Source: Halorhodospira halophila | GTDB lineage: Bacteria; Pseudomonadota; Gammaproteobacteria; Nitrococcales; Halorhodospiraceae | Assembly (NCBI RefSeq): GCF_016653405.1 | Contig: NZ_NHSN01000018.1 | Location: 36,524 to 100,523 of the forward strand | DNA: 64,000 nucleotides | Direction: 5' to 3' | Shown: positions 1 to 8,390 of the stretch, in pieces | How positions within the stretch are numbered: position 1 is the stretch's first letter | How the letters are laid out: each line of letters opens with the position of its first letter | Position numbers and translations under genes: made by a program | Notes under the pieces: model-generated | Told to the model about the DNA's origin: nothing | Databases searched by the model: none | What the model saw: only the letters and a program-made list of their open reading frames with translations

Positions 1-911
1 GGTTGCAGCGAGAGAACCGTCCGGCCGTTGCGGCGCAAGGTCCGCCGTTCCAGGCCGCTGTCCACCACCGCGGTAATCCCAGGTACGGTCAGCGAGGTCT
101 CGGCGATATTGGTGGCCAGTACCACGCGACGCGTCGTTCCCGGCTCCAGCGCCCGGCGCTGCTCGGACAGCCGGACCCCGCCGTGGAGCCGGATCACCTC
201 GGCTTCCACCCTGGAGAGCGCCCGGCGCGCCTCCTCGATCTCACCCTGTCCGGGCAGGAAGGCGAGCACGTCCCCGGCCGTCTCGTCCAGCGCCCGCCGG
301 ATCGCCTCGGCCAGGCGCTTGCCGAGATCTCTGCGCTGCGGCATGGTCCGGGGCTGCTCGCCCAGGTGGCATTCACCCACCGGATACCCCCGGCCCGGCG
401 TCTCCAGGTACGTGCCACCCAGCTCCTTGGCCAGTCGCTCCCCGTCCACGGTTGCGGAGGTGATCACCAGGTGCTGAGCGGCATCGGCGCGCAGCAACGC
501 CAGGAGCAGGTCGGTGTCCCAGCGCCGCTCGTGGAACTCGTCGAGGATCACCGTCGTGAACTCGGCCAGCCGCCCCTCGGCCCGCCAGCGCAGGGCCACG
601 CCGGGGGTAACGAACAGGATGCGCGTCCGCTGCGAGTAGCGGCGCTCCAGGCGGACGGCATAGCCCACGCGCTCTCCCGATTCCGTCGCCATTTGTGCGG
701 CCACGAAATCGGCCAGGCTGGTCGCCGCCACGCGGCGGGGCTGGACGACCAGCACCGGACCGCCGGCCTCCGCCGCCCAGACCGGCAGCCGAGTGGACTT
801 GCCGGAGCCGGTTGCGGCCGCCACCACGCAGTGGCCCTGCTCCAGCGCCCGGGTGAACGACGGACGCAGCGGGTCGATGGGCAGAGCCGGATCTTGCTCC
901 TCCTCGCTCAT
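1..911 (-). CDS. hrpB: ATP-dependent helicase HrpB, N-terminal part (cut by window edge)
   Basis: DEAH-family RNA helicase of the HrpB type; ATP-driven, cytoplasmic, cellular substrate poorly defined in the family. Starting at the ATG at 909-911, the translation has Walker A ATGSGKST at about residues 33-40, the QPRRVAA motif, a Walker B of the form DEFHER at about residues 122-127 (DEFH rather than DEAH is typical of HrpB), the SAT motif, and further on LATNIAETSLT and a VVDSG motif. About 303 codons are visible and the C-terminal half lies outside the window. It begins 15 bases after the cysG stop on the same strand, so it is probably the last gene of the corrinoid transcript or partly independent of it. 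A paralogue, HrpA, is encoded at 44502-48437. Confidence 0.9.
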   Translation of the reverse strand, partial: MSEEEQDPALPIDPLRPSFTRALEQGHCVVAAATGSGKSTRLPVWAAEAGGPVLVVQPRRVAATSLADFVAAQMATESGERVGYAVRLERRYSQRTRILFVTPGVALRWRAEGRLAEFTTVILDEFHERRWDTDLLLALLRADAAQHLVITSATVDGERLAKELGGTYLETPGRGYPVGECHLGEQPRTMPQRRDLGKRLAEAIRRALDETAGDVLAFLPGQGEIEEARRALSRVEAEVIRLHGGVRLSEQRRALEPGTTRRVVLATNIAETSLTVPGITAVVDSGLERRTLRRNGRTVLSLQ

Positions 912-926
912 GAGGTCCTCACCGGA

Positions 927-2381
927 TTAGCCGTTCAGCCCGCCCGTCCAGCAGGGGTCGATGCTCGCCGCCGCATCGCGCTCCTCGGCCTCGCCGCGGT
1001 ACCAGCCCAGGCGCGGATGCAGCTGCACCGTCGGCCCGACCACCACCAACGCTGGACTCTCTAGCCGCTCGGAGCGGACCCGCTGTGCCAGCGTCCGGAG
1101 ATTGCCCAGAACCACCCGCTGCTGCGGTGTCGTCGCCTGGGCGACCACAGCGGCCGGATGCTCGGGCGGGAGCCCACATTCGCGTAGTTGTTCGCAAACC
1201 GCCTCGAGGTTGACCAGGCCCATGTAGATGATCAGCGTTTCGTCCTCGCGATAGGGCGCGTGGGCCCTCATCTGCGGGTGCCCGGCACGCCGGTGGCCGG
1301 TGAGCAGGCGGCAGGTCTGGGCGTAGTCCCGATGGGTCAGTGGGATGCCGGCGTAACTCGCCGCCCCCTGGGCAGCACTGATGCCCGGCACCACCTGGAA
1401 GGGGATGTCGTGCTCGATCAGGCCCTCGATCTCCTCACCGCCGCGGCCGAAGAGGAACGGATCACCGCCCTTGAGCCGGAGCACCCGCTTGCCGGAGCGG
1501 GCCAGATCGATCAGCCGTTCGTTGATCCGCTCCTGTGGCAGCGTATGCCGCCCCCGTCGTTTGCCCACCGGGATCCGCTCGGCCTCCTTGCGCACGAGAT
1601 CCAGCAGGGCCGGCGCCGCCAGGCGGTCGTAGAGCACCACGTCCGCCCGCTGCATGAGCCGCAGCGCGCGGAAGGTCAGCAGATCGGGATCCCCGGGGCC
1701 AGCCCCGACCAGAAAGACCTCCCCACGCGGGGCCGGCCGCGCCCGCTCCTCCTCGAGCAGCCGCAACAGCTCGGCCTCCCCCTCGGCCTCGCGACCGGCA
1801 AGCACCGATTCCGCGGCGGCACCATCAAAGATCTGCTCCCAGAACCGCAACCGCCAGTCCTTGTCCGGCAAGGCCACACGCACCCGCTCGCGCATCCGGC
1901 CAGCCAGGCGCGCCAGCCGACCGTAGGCCGCCGGCAGCAGGGTCTCCAGCCGGCTGGCGATCTGTCGAGCCAGCACGGGGGCGGCGCCGCCGCTAGAGAC
2001 CGCCAGTTGCAGGGGCGAACGATCGACCTGCACAGGTGTTATGTAGGTGCTCAATGAAGGGCGTCCGGCTACATTGACCGGGATCCCCCGGACGCGGCAG
2101 GCGTGATAGATGGTGCGGTCGGTGGCCTCGTCCCCGGTGGCCCCCACCACCAGTGCTGCGCCTTCTTCCATGCCCGGGGCGAACCCCTCGGCGCGGTGGT
2201 GGAGTTCGCCGGTAGCGTTCTCCAGCAGGCGCTCACACGGCGCACCCAGCTCCGGCGCGATCAGCTCCACGCGGGCGCCGGCCCGCAGCAGATCACCGGC
2301 GCGTCGGGCCGCGGCTTCGCCGCCGCCGACCACCAGGCAGCGACACCCGTCAAGCTTGAGGAAGATCGGATAGTGGTGCAT
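927..2381 (-). CDS. cysG: Siroheme synthase (uroporphyrinogen III methyltransferase / precorrin-2 dehydrogenase / ferrochelatase)
   Basis: Trifunctional CysG of about 484 residues, close to the usual 457. It makes precorrin-2 from uroporphyrinogen III, oxidises it to sirohydrochlorin and can insert iron. The N-terminal third is Met8-like, with an NAD-binding VVGGGEAAARRA motif near residue 13 and the SSGGAAPVLAR segment. The C-terminal two thirds are the SUMT methyltransferase, with VGAGPGDPDLLT, KGGDPFLFGRGGEE and VVPGISAAQGAA. The start chosen is the ATG giving MHHYPIF; an upstream in-frame extension lies inside cobJ and looks like noise. CysG feeds both siroheme and, through sirohydrochlorin and CbiX, the corrin ring genes upstream. 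Its start lies just before the cobJ stop (5 bases), consistent with co-transcription. Confidence 0.95.
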   Translation of the reverse strand: MHHYPIFLKLDGCRCLVVGGGEAAARRAGDLLRAGARVELIAPELGAPCERLLENATGELHHRAEGFAPGMEEGAALVVGATGDEATDRTIYHACRVRGIPVNVAGRPSLSTYITPVQVDRSPLQLAVSSGGAAPVLARQIASRLETLLPAAYGRLARLAGRMRERVRVALPDKDWRLRFWEQIFDGAAAESVLAGREAEGEAELLRLLEEERARPAPRGEVFLVGAGPGDPDLLTFRALRLMQRADVVLYDRLAAPALLDLVRKEAERIPVGKRRGRHTLPQERINERLIDLARSGKRVLRLKGGDPFLFGRGGEEIEGLIEHDIPFQVVPGISAAQGAASYAGIPLTHRDYAQTCRLLTGHRRAGHPQMRAHAPYREDETLIIYMGLVNLEAVCEQLRECGLPPEHPAAVVAQATTPQQRVVLGNLRTLAQRVRSERLESPALVVVGPTVQLHPRLGWYRGEAEERDAAASIDPCWTGGLNG

Positions 2382-2385
2382 AGAC

Positions 2386-3699
2386 TCAGCCCGCACGCCC
2401 CGATGCGTCCCCGGCCGGGTTCCTGCCGGTAACACGCTGCAGCGAAAGCAGGCCCCGACCGCGTTCATCCACCAGCTCCAGGCTGCAGTGCTGGCAGGTA
2501 CCGGCCAGCGCCCAGGCCGCGGCCACGCGCTGCCAGTCGAGTTCGACCCGGCCGCCTCCGGCACCGAGGACCAGCGTCTCACCGTCGTAGTAGAGCCCCG
2601 CACCAGCCACCGAACAAACCATGCGCGTTCCGGCCGGCCCGCGCACGACAGCCCGGATCCGCGGCCACTCGCGGCACTCCTCCAGGTGACGCGGCAGGTC
2701 CGTCACCTCGATCCGGCTGGTCATGAACGGCGTATCCGGCTCCGCCACGTCGTCCGCAACGGCGGCCAACGCCTCAGCCCAATCGACGTCGAAATGCGCC
2801 GCCGCGGCCTCCAGGCTTGGCGTCTGCTGCTCGCGCAACCACTGACGCAGGACCACCGGCCAGCCCTCCAGCCCCAGACTCAGCGATTGCCCGCGCTGCT
2901 CACCGGGCACGGGCGTGCCAGCCTCGGCGTACTTGGCGGTGTAGCCCCGCGGGGTCACCATCCGGCCGTGCTCGAACCGGGTCGAGCGGTTGCCGATGAT
3001 CACCGTGCTGAGCATACTCGGCTCGGCCTGGTGGAGCTGCTCCAGGGGCAGGTGCTGGACCTGCTGGCGCTCGCGGTAGGCCGAGCGGACCACCGCCACC
3101 GGAGTCTTCGGATCGCGATAGCGCAGCAGGATCTCCTGCGCCCGGGCGATGTGCGCCTGGCGGCGTTTGCTCGCCGGATTGTAGAGGACGGTGACGAAGT
3201 CACCGCGCCCGGCGGCCTCCAGCCTGCGCGCGATCACCGGCCAGGGCGTGAGCAGGTCCGAGAGCGAAATGGTGCAGAAATCGTGGGTCAGGGGGGCACC
3301 GACCAGGGCAGCGCAGGAGGACAGCGCCGAGGTCCCCGGCACCACCTCCACCTGAACCTCCCCGGCGCCCCCCTGCCAGCCCTGTTGAAGCAGGAACTCG
3401 TAGGTCGGCCCTGCCATGCCGTAGACCCCGGGATCGCCGGAAGAGACCAGGGCCACCACCTGCCCGGCCCGGGCCGCTTGCCAGGCTGCCTCGACCCGGT
3501 CAAGCTCCTCGGTCATGGCCTTGCCGATCACTGTCTTACCTTCCAGCAGCTCCGGGATCAGCTTGAGGTACGTCTGGTAACCGATGACCACCTCGGCCTC
3601 GGCGATCGCCTCTCGGGCCCGCGCAGTCATGTGCGCCGGGTCACCCGGGCCGATCCCCACCAGAAGGATCTGCCCCGGAGGGGGAACATCGCCTGTCAT
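2386..3699 (-). CDS. cobJ: Precorrin-3B C17-methyltransferase with a C-terminal ChuX/HutX-like extension
   Basis: SAM-dependent corrin ring-contraction methyltransferase (CobJ/CbiH), 437 residues where stand-alone enzymes have about 240-250. Residues 1 to about 260 carry the tetrapyrrole methylase features: VGIGPGDPAHMT, SSGDPGVYGMA, VVPGTSALSSCAALVGAPL, VLYNPASKRR and a closing GNRSTRFEHGRMVTPRGY. The remaining 165 or so residues form a separate domain with a central EWPRIRAVVRG segment and an ending SLELVDERGRGLLSLQ. By eye this follows the order of ChuX/HutX haem-utilisation proteins, although the histidines they use for haem are not evident. The start is the ATG overlapping the cobE stop (ATGA), which indicates translational coupling. 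Confidence 0.9.
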   Translation of the reverse strand: MTGDVPPPGQILLVGIGPGDPAHMTARAREAIAEAEVVIGYQTYLKLIPELLEGKTVIGKAMTEELDRVEAAWQAARAGQVVALVSSGDPGVYGMAGPTYEFLLQQGWQGGAGEVQVEVVPGTSALSSCAALVGAPLTHDFCTISLSDLLTPWPVIARRLEAAGRGDFVTVLYNPASKRRQAHIARAQEILLRYRDPKTPVAVVRSAYRERQQVQHLPLEQLHQAEPSMLSTVIIGNRSTRFEHGRMVTPRGYTAKYAEAGTPVPGEQRGQSLSLGLEGWPVVLRQWLREQQTPSLEAAAAHFDVDWAEALAAVADDVAEPDTPFMTSRIEVTDLPRHLEECREWPRIRAVVRGPAGTRMVCSVAGAGLYYDGETLVLGAGGGRVELDWQRVAAAWALAGTCQHCSLELVDERGRGLLSLQRVTGRNPAGDASGRAG

Positions 3700-4094
3700 G
3701 CGTTCAGCCTCGCTATCGATACCGTGGCGTTGCGTCCGTCGCCGCCCCGCCAGCGGCGTTTCTCGATGATCAGATCGGCGCTGTCGGCATCGGCCCGGCA
3801 CAGCGCCGCCGCTTCGGCGACCGCCGGCGTCCCGGTGTGCCGGCGCACCACCTCAGAGGGGTGCGGCACCGGGATCGCGGCCAGTTGCGTCGCCGGATAG
3901 AAAACCAGGGGCCAGCCGTGGGCCCGCGCCAGGGCGTGCAGCGCCGGTTCATCGCGCTTGAGGTCGATACTCGCCACCGCAACCACGTCCGCGTTGCACA
4001 GCCCAGCCTCGGCCAGTGCCGCGGCCACCGCCGCGGCCACCGTCTCCTCCGCTGCACCGCGGTCACAGCCAATCCCCAACACCACACGCGGCAT
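3696..4094 (-). CDS. cobE: CobE / CbiG C-terminal domain protein
   Basis: Small protein of 132 residues matching the CobE/CbiG C-terminal family: it begins MPRVVLGIGCDRGA and contains ASIDLKRDEPALHALA and YPATQLAAIPVP, the usual family signature. In organisms with full-length CbiG this domain is fused to the C-terminus; here it is a separate gene directly downstream of the N-terminal part. The start ATG overlaps the cbiG stop (TAATG) and its own stop overlaps the cobJ start, so the three are tightly coupled. CbiG opens the lactone ring and releases acetaldehyde in the anaerobic pathway; how much of that needs this domain is not shown by the sequence. Confidence 0.9.
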   Translation of the reverse strand: MPRVVLGIGCDRGAAEETVAAAVAAALAEAGLCNADVVAVASIDLKRDEPALHALARAHGWPLVFYPATQLAAIPVPHPSEVVRRHTGTPAVAEAAALCRADADSADLIIEKRRWRGGDGRNATVSIARLNA

Positions 4095-4834
4095 TACGGA
4101 CCCCGGCGCGCGGTTCGGTAGCGTACCAGCCGATCGCCCAGGCGTGCCTGCCAATCGGCGGACGGCGCCTCGTCGCGGACCCAGAGCACGGCACTGTAGG
4201 CCCCCGGGTCCAGGGCATCGGACTTGGTGAAGCGGTACAGGTTCGCCGGTGGTGGGGTTGCCGGGCGCCAGGTGTCGGCCTCCTCGATCAGCGCGACCGG
4301 CTCACCGTGAAGCAGCGCCGCCGCGGCCCGACGTAGGGCTGCAGTGGACGCCACCACCCGCCAGCCCTGCTCCCGGCCGAGCAGATCCACCGCAGGCAAC
4401 CCGCGTCGGTCCGAGGCCGTGGTCACCACGGGAGTGGCGCCGAGTTCCCGGGCGACGCGCTGCGCCCAGGCATTGGCCCCGCCCAGGTGGCCGCCGAGCA
4501 CCGCCACCGCGAAATGCGCCGAATCATCCACGCTGACCACCCCGGGGTCACGGGTCTTATCGACCAGATACGGGGCGAGCAGGCGCACACAGGCACCCAC
4601 CGAGGCGAAGCAGATAACCTGTTCGAGGGGGGAGCGGAGACGCTCCCCCAGGGCCTCCGCGAGTGCCCCGGATGCCACCGGCGTGCAGCGCTCGCCGTGG
4701 TCGGCCAGCAGTGGCGCGACCCGCTCGGTGACCAGGATTTCCGCCCCGGGCCAGAGCACCGCCAGGCGCGCCGCACCGGCGGCACCGCCACGGCTGACCA
4801 CCACCAGCAACAGCCCTGCACCCGCCTCGCTCAA
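4094..4834 (-). CDS. cbiG: Cobalt-precorrin 5A hydrolase CbiG (N-terminal and central domains)
   Basis: CbiG homologue of about 246 residues, acting on cobalt-precorrin-5A in the anaerobic B12 route. Recognisable segments are VGACVRLLAPYLVDKTRDPGV, VSVDDSAHFAVAVLGGHLGGAN and ATPVVTTASD, all characteristic of the CbiG N-terminal domain. The C-terminal domain is encoded separately by the next gene (cobE). No ATG fits; I chose the TTG that overlaps the cobI stop (TTGA) and sits a few bases after a GGAGGAGG Shine-Dalgarno. A longer reading upstream runs antisense-free through cobI in another frame and looks like shadow sequence. The presence of CbiG argues for early cobalt insertion rather than the oxygen-dependent CobG route. 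Confidence 0.88.
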   Translation of the reverse strand: MSEAGAGLLLVVVSRGGAAGAARLAVLWPGAEILVTERVAPLLADHGERCTPVASGALAEALGERLRSPLEQVICFASVGACVRLLAPYLVDKTRDPGVVSVDDSAHFAVAVLGGHLGGANAWAQRVARELGATPVVTTASDRRGLPAVDLLGREQGWRVVASTAALRRAAAALLHGEPVALIEEADTWRPATPPPANLYRFTKSDALDPGAYSAVLWVRDEAPSADWQARLGDRLVRYRTARRGP

Positions 4835-5583
4835 ACGCCCTCGCCTCCTCCGGAGGGCGCGCCGGAGCGGCCCTTGCAGACCATCAGCAGCGAGAGGTAA
4901 TGAACCGTCTCGCCGCGCAGCCCGGTGATCTCCGTAACCACCCGCTCCTGCGGGGTGCCGACGCGCTCGACGAAGACGCTGGCGTCGCTCAACCCGCGCC
5001 GCTCGAGCAGCTCGATCAGCGGGTCGAGCAAGGGCTTGACCTTGAGCAGCACCAGCGTATCCACCTCCGGCAACAGTCGTTCCACGGTCTCCATCCCGTA
5101 CCCCCCCGGGAGCACCGCCAGCGCGTCGCCCTGGCTGGCCAACGGCCAGCCGACGCGCGCCGGGGCCGCCAGGAAGGAGGCCACCCCCGGGATGGTCTCC
5201 ACTCCGGCACCGGGCTCCTCGGCGAGCACGGTACGGGCCAGGTGCCCGAAGGTGGCGTAGGTCGAGGCATCGCCCTCGACCAGGAAGGCCACATCCCGCC
5301 CCTGCGCCAGGGTCGTGGCCACGGTCGTCGCCGCCCGCCCCCAGTGCAGCGCCAGCGTCCCCGGGTCGTGGGTCATCGGGAAGACCAGGGGCATGGCATC
5401 GTCCGGTGCCACCAGCCCGCCGCGCTCGACGATATCCAGCGCGTAGCTGCGCTGCCCTTGGGCCCGCACCGGATACGCCCAGCGCGCATCTCCCTGCAGG
5501 ACCTGCCAGGCCCGGCGCGTGATCCATCCGGGATCCCCGGGGCCCAGCGAAACCCCGATCAACCTTCCCGAGGCTGTCGTCAT
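4831..5583 (-). CDS. cobI: Precorrin-2 C20-methyltransferase
   Basis: CobI/CbiL, 250 residues as expected, adds the C20 methyl group that is later lost in ring contraction. The N-terminal SAM-binding motif reads GVSLGPGDPGWIT; it also has LVFPMTHDP, VAFLVEGDASTYATF, ETIPGVASFLAAPARVGWPL, and KVKPLLDPLIELLE. The start ATG overlaps the cobL stop (ATGA) and its stop overlaps the TTG of cbiG. It acts right after CysG and, in the cobalt-early route, after CbiX loads cobalt into sirohydrochlorin. Confidence 0.94.
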   Translation of the reverse strand: MTTASGRLIGVSLGPGDPGWITRRAWQVLQGDARWAYPVRAQGQRSYALDIVERGGLVAPDDAMPLVFPMTHDPGTLALHWGRAATTVATTLAQGRDVAFLVEGDASTYATFGHLARTVLAEEPGAGVETIPGVASFLAAPARVGWPLASQGDALAVLPGGYGMETVERLLPEVDTLVLLKVKPLLDPLIELLERRGLSDASVFVERVGTPQERVVTEITGLRGETVHYLSLLMVCKGRSGAPSGGGEGV

Positions 5584-6878
5584 GCTGTCTCCGTCTTGTT
5601 CGCCGTGAGTACCCAGACCGGGTTCTCCGCGCGGAAAGTGCGCATCCCGGCCAGCTCACCACTGCGGCTGGCCTGCAGCTGCACCGCCTCCCACTGCACG
5701 GTCCCCTGGGCCGCGGCGGCATCGAGCCGGGCCATGGCCTGTTGGAGATTCTCCAGGGTCACCACGTTGATCACCAGCCGCCCGCCCGGACGCAGTCGCT
5801 CCAGGCAGTGGTCGATCAACGTGCCCAGTGCTCCGCCGGAGCCACCGATGAACACCGCGTCCGGATCCGGCCATTGTTCCAGCCCCTGCGGAGCCCGGCC
5901 GTGATGGAGCGTGACATTCCCCGCCCGACGCCGGCGCCGATTCTCCTCGGCGATGGCGAGATCCTCGAGGCGGCGCTCCATGGCCCAGACATGCCCCCGC
6001 GGGCAGAGCCTCGCGGCCTCGAGGGCCACCGCCCCGGAACCGGTCCCGATATCCCAGACCCGGCTCTCGGCGGTCAGCGCCAGACTGGCCAGGGCAACCG
6101 CCCGGACCTCCCGCTTGGTGATCAGGCCGCGCTGCGGGCGACGCTGGGCAAACGATGCATCGGCCCCGGCGAATGGCCAGGCCAGTGCCGCCGTACGGCG
6201 CCGCACCAGCGCCACATGGGGCTGCGCATACCGGTGCGCCGCAGCGCTGCCGAGCGGCGCCGGCGGATGGAGCTGTTCATCCTCCCGCCCGATGCGCGCC
6301 ACTACGGCCACCTCCAGTTCTTCATCGCTGTAGCCGACCGCCTGCAGCTGCCGGGCCAGCCAGTCGGCGCCATTCTCACCGGTGGTGTAGACCGCCACGC
6401 GCTCGTGATCATCCAGGGCACGCAGCACCCCGCTCATCGGGTGCTCGGGCGACGCCGCCTGCGCCGACCAGTCATCGGCCGCGCGGCCGTGCACCGAGGC
6501 GATGGCGGTCTGCGCCACCGGCCAACCGAGCCGGGCACAGGCCAGCTGAACCAGCGACGGGGCCGGCAGTACCCGGCAGCGCGCGGCACCGAGGCTCGCG
6601 GTGACGCGCTCGCCAATGCCGTGGCAGAGCGGGTCGCCACTGGCAAGAACCACCACGTGCCGCCGCTGCGCCGCCGCGGCCTCGATCCAGGCCGGAACTT
6701 GCGCCACGCTGCCGGTCAGATCCCGGCGCTCCGCCCCGGGGGCCAGGGGCGCACAGGTTTCGAGAACGCGCCGCCCGCCGATGAGCAGATCCGCCCCGGC
6801 GATCGCCTCGCGGGCAGCAGGCGCCAGCGCTTCGGGGCCGTCATCCAGCACGCCGACGATGGTGCACACGGGGCTCAC
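5580..6878 (-). CDS. cobL: Precorrin-6Y C5,15-methyltransferase (decarboxylating), fused CbiE-CbiT type
   Basis: Two-domain enzyme of about 432 residues. Residues 1 to about 210 are a tetrapyrrole methylase (CbiE part; VVLASGDPLCHGIGERV, VLPAPSLVQLACARLGWP). The rest is a class I Rossmann methyltransferase (CbiT part) with ITKREVRAVAL, VWDIGTGSGAVALEAARL and the decarboxylase-associated DAVFIGGSGG. It methylates C5 and C15 and removes the acetate carboxyl at C12. The start is a GTG (VSPVCTIVG) overlapping the cobH stop; the longer ATG-started reading extends into cobH and is unlikely. Its stop overlaps the cobI start. Confidence 0.93.
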   Translation of the reverse strand: MSPVCTIVGVLDDGPEALAPAAREAIAGADLLIGGRRVLETCAPLAPGAERRDLTGSVAQVPAWIEAAAAQRRHVVVLASGDPLCHGIGERVTASLGAARCRVLPAPSLVQLACARLGWPVAQTAIASVHGRAADDWSAQAASPEHPMSGVLRALDDHERVAVYTTGENGADWLARQLQAVGYSDEELEVAVVARIGREDEQLHPPAPLGSAAAHRYAQPHVALVRRRTAALAWPFAGADASFAQRRPQRGLITKREVRAVALASLALTAESRVWDIGTGSGAVALEAARLCPRGHVWAMERRLEDLAIAEENRRRRRAGNVTLHHGRAPQGLEQWPDPDAVFIGGSGGALGTLIDHCLERLRPGGRLVINVVTLENLQQAMARLDAAAAQGTVQWEAVQLQASRSGELAGMRTFRAENPVWVLTANKTETA

Positions 6879-7543
6879 GTGCCGGCCTCCCCGGCCAGGC
6901 CAAGCAGGGCGTGGAGGCAGGCCACCACCGCCGGCGTCCCGCCCTTGCGCCCGGCCGTGGCAATCCACGGCACCCGCTGTTGCGCCATAGCCTCGTCGCT
7001 GGACTCGGCGGCGGCGACAAATCCCACCGGCATGGCGATCAGCAGTCGCGGCGCCACCTCGCCACGCTCGATGCGCGCGAGGATCGCCCGCAGGGCGGTC
7101 GGGGCGTTGCCCACGGCGACCATGGCGCCGTCGAGCCGCCCCTGCTCGGCGGCCAGGGCGACGGCCTGCTCGGCCCGTGTCGTCCCGGCGCGCTCGGCAC
7201 GCTCCGCCGCTTGCGGGTCGTTCATCAAGCAGTGGGCCTCGACCCCGAAATAGCGCAGGCGTTCCGCCGAGAGGCCGACCCGGATCATCTCGACATCGAC
7301 GAACACCGGCGCCCCGGAGCGGATCGCCGCCACCCCGGCTGCCACCGCCTGGGGATGGAAGCGGGTCACACCGTTGAAATCAAAATCCGCCGTGGCGTGG
7401 ATCATGCGCCGGACTACCGGCCACTGTGCGGTGTCGTAGGCGCTGCGATCTCCGGCCTCGGCATCAACACGGGCGAAGGAGCACTCCTCGATACGCCGCC
7501 CGGAGGCGGTCTGCTGCTCGGTCACGGACGGCTCACGGGACAT
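6875..7543 (-). CDS. cobH: Precorrin-8X methylmutase
   Basis: CobH/CbiC, 222 residues, moves the methyl group from C11 to C12 to give hydrogenobyrinic or cobyrinic acid. The catalytic histidine is evident at about residue 49 in the conserved RMIHATADFDF motif. Further family segments are PVFVDVEMIRVGL, GNAPTALRAIL and MPVGFVAAAESS. The stop overlaps the cobL GTG start. It follows cbiX by 10 bases with no room for a promoter, so it belongs to the riboswitch-controlled operon. Confidence 0.95.
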   Translation of the reverse strand: MSREPSVTEQQTASGRRIEECSFARVDAEAGDRSAYDTAQWPVVRRMIHATADFDFNGVTRFHPQAVAAGVAAIRSGAPVFVDVEMIRVGLSAERLRYFGVEAHCLMNDPQAAERAERAGTTRAEQAVALAAEQGRLDGAMVAVGNAPTALRAILARIERGEVAPRLLIAMPVGFVAAAESSDEAMAQQRVPWIATAGRKGGTPAVVACLHALLGLAGEAGT

Positions 7544-7553
7544 TGCGGCACCC

Positions 7554-8378
7554 TCAGTGGTGGTGATGATGGTGGTGATGACCGGCCGCGGCCCGGTGCG
7601 GACAGCCGTCGCACTCGAGCATGGCCTGCCCGGTCCGCGCCTCCTCCACCCGGTGGGCGATCAGATCGAAGACTTCCGGCTCGAAACCGAGATAATCCGC
7701 CAGGGCGAAGACCGTCCGGGGATACTGGATGCGCAGCCGCTCCACCTGTTGCTCGATGCGCTCGATCAGCCGTCCGGTGAACAGGTAGTACGGCAGGATC
7801 ACCTGTTGCGTCGCGCCCAGCAGGTGGTGGCGCTGCACCACCGCCTCCAGGCGCGGGTGCGTCACGCCAGTGAAGGCGATATCGACCAGGTCATGCTCGC
7901 CACCCTCGTAGAGCCACCGCCCCAACCGCGCGAGCTCCCCGTTGGCGGTGCGGTCCGAGGACCCCCGACCGAGCAGGATGACGCCGGTGGTCCGCGGATC
8001 GGGGACGTGCAGGGCCTGCATGGCATCGCGCAGACGCCGCTCGACCAGACCCAGCGACGATTCACTGACTCCCAGGTGGCGTGCCAGGCGGAAATCGACG
8101 CCGGGGTGCCGCTCTCGAGCCGCATCGACCTGCTCGGGCACCTCGAGTTTCACGTGCCCGGCGGCATTGAGGATCAGCGGCACGGCAATGACGCGCTCGG
8201 CACGGGCCGCGGCGCGATCCAGGCCCTCGCTAAGCAGCGGATCGGCGAACTCGATGAAGCAGGTCTCCAGTCGCCAGTCCGGATAGCGCTCGGCCAGCAT
8301 CCCGGCGAACCGGCGGATCTCCTCATTGCCGTCCTCTTGGCGTGATCCATGCCCGATCAGAAGGATACAATCACTCAT
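7554..8378 (-). CDS. cbiX: Sirohydrochlorin cobaltochelatase CbiX, with a His-rich tail
   Basis: Class II chelatase of 274 residues, the long two-repeat CbiX form. It inserts Co2+ into sirohydrochlorin, the committed step of the anaerobic pathway. His10 (LLIGHGSR) and His75 (NAAGHVKLEVP) match the two metal-handling histidines of the family. In the second repeat the equivalent first His is replaced (LLGRGSSD), so only the N-terminal half looks catalytic. The C-terminus ends CDGCPHRAAAG followed by eight consecutive histidines encoded by mixed CAC/CAT codons, a likely cobalt storage or delivery tail. It lies 12 bases downstream of cobM. Confidence 0.94.
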   Translation of the reverse strand: MSDCILLIGHGSRQEDGNEEIRRFAGMLAERYPDWRLETCFIEFADPLLSEGLDRAAARAERVIAVPLILNAAGHVKLEVPEQVDAARERHPGVDFRLARHLGVSESSLGLVERRLRDAMQALHVPDPRTTGVILLGRGSSDRTANGELARLGRWLYEGGEHDLVDIAFTGVTHPRLEAVVQRHHLLGATQQVILPYYLFTGRLIERIEQQVERLRIQYPRTVFALADYLGFEPEVFDLIAHRVEEARTGQAMLECDGCPHRAAAGHHHHHHHH

Positions 8379-8390
8379 TCAGAAACGTCC

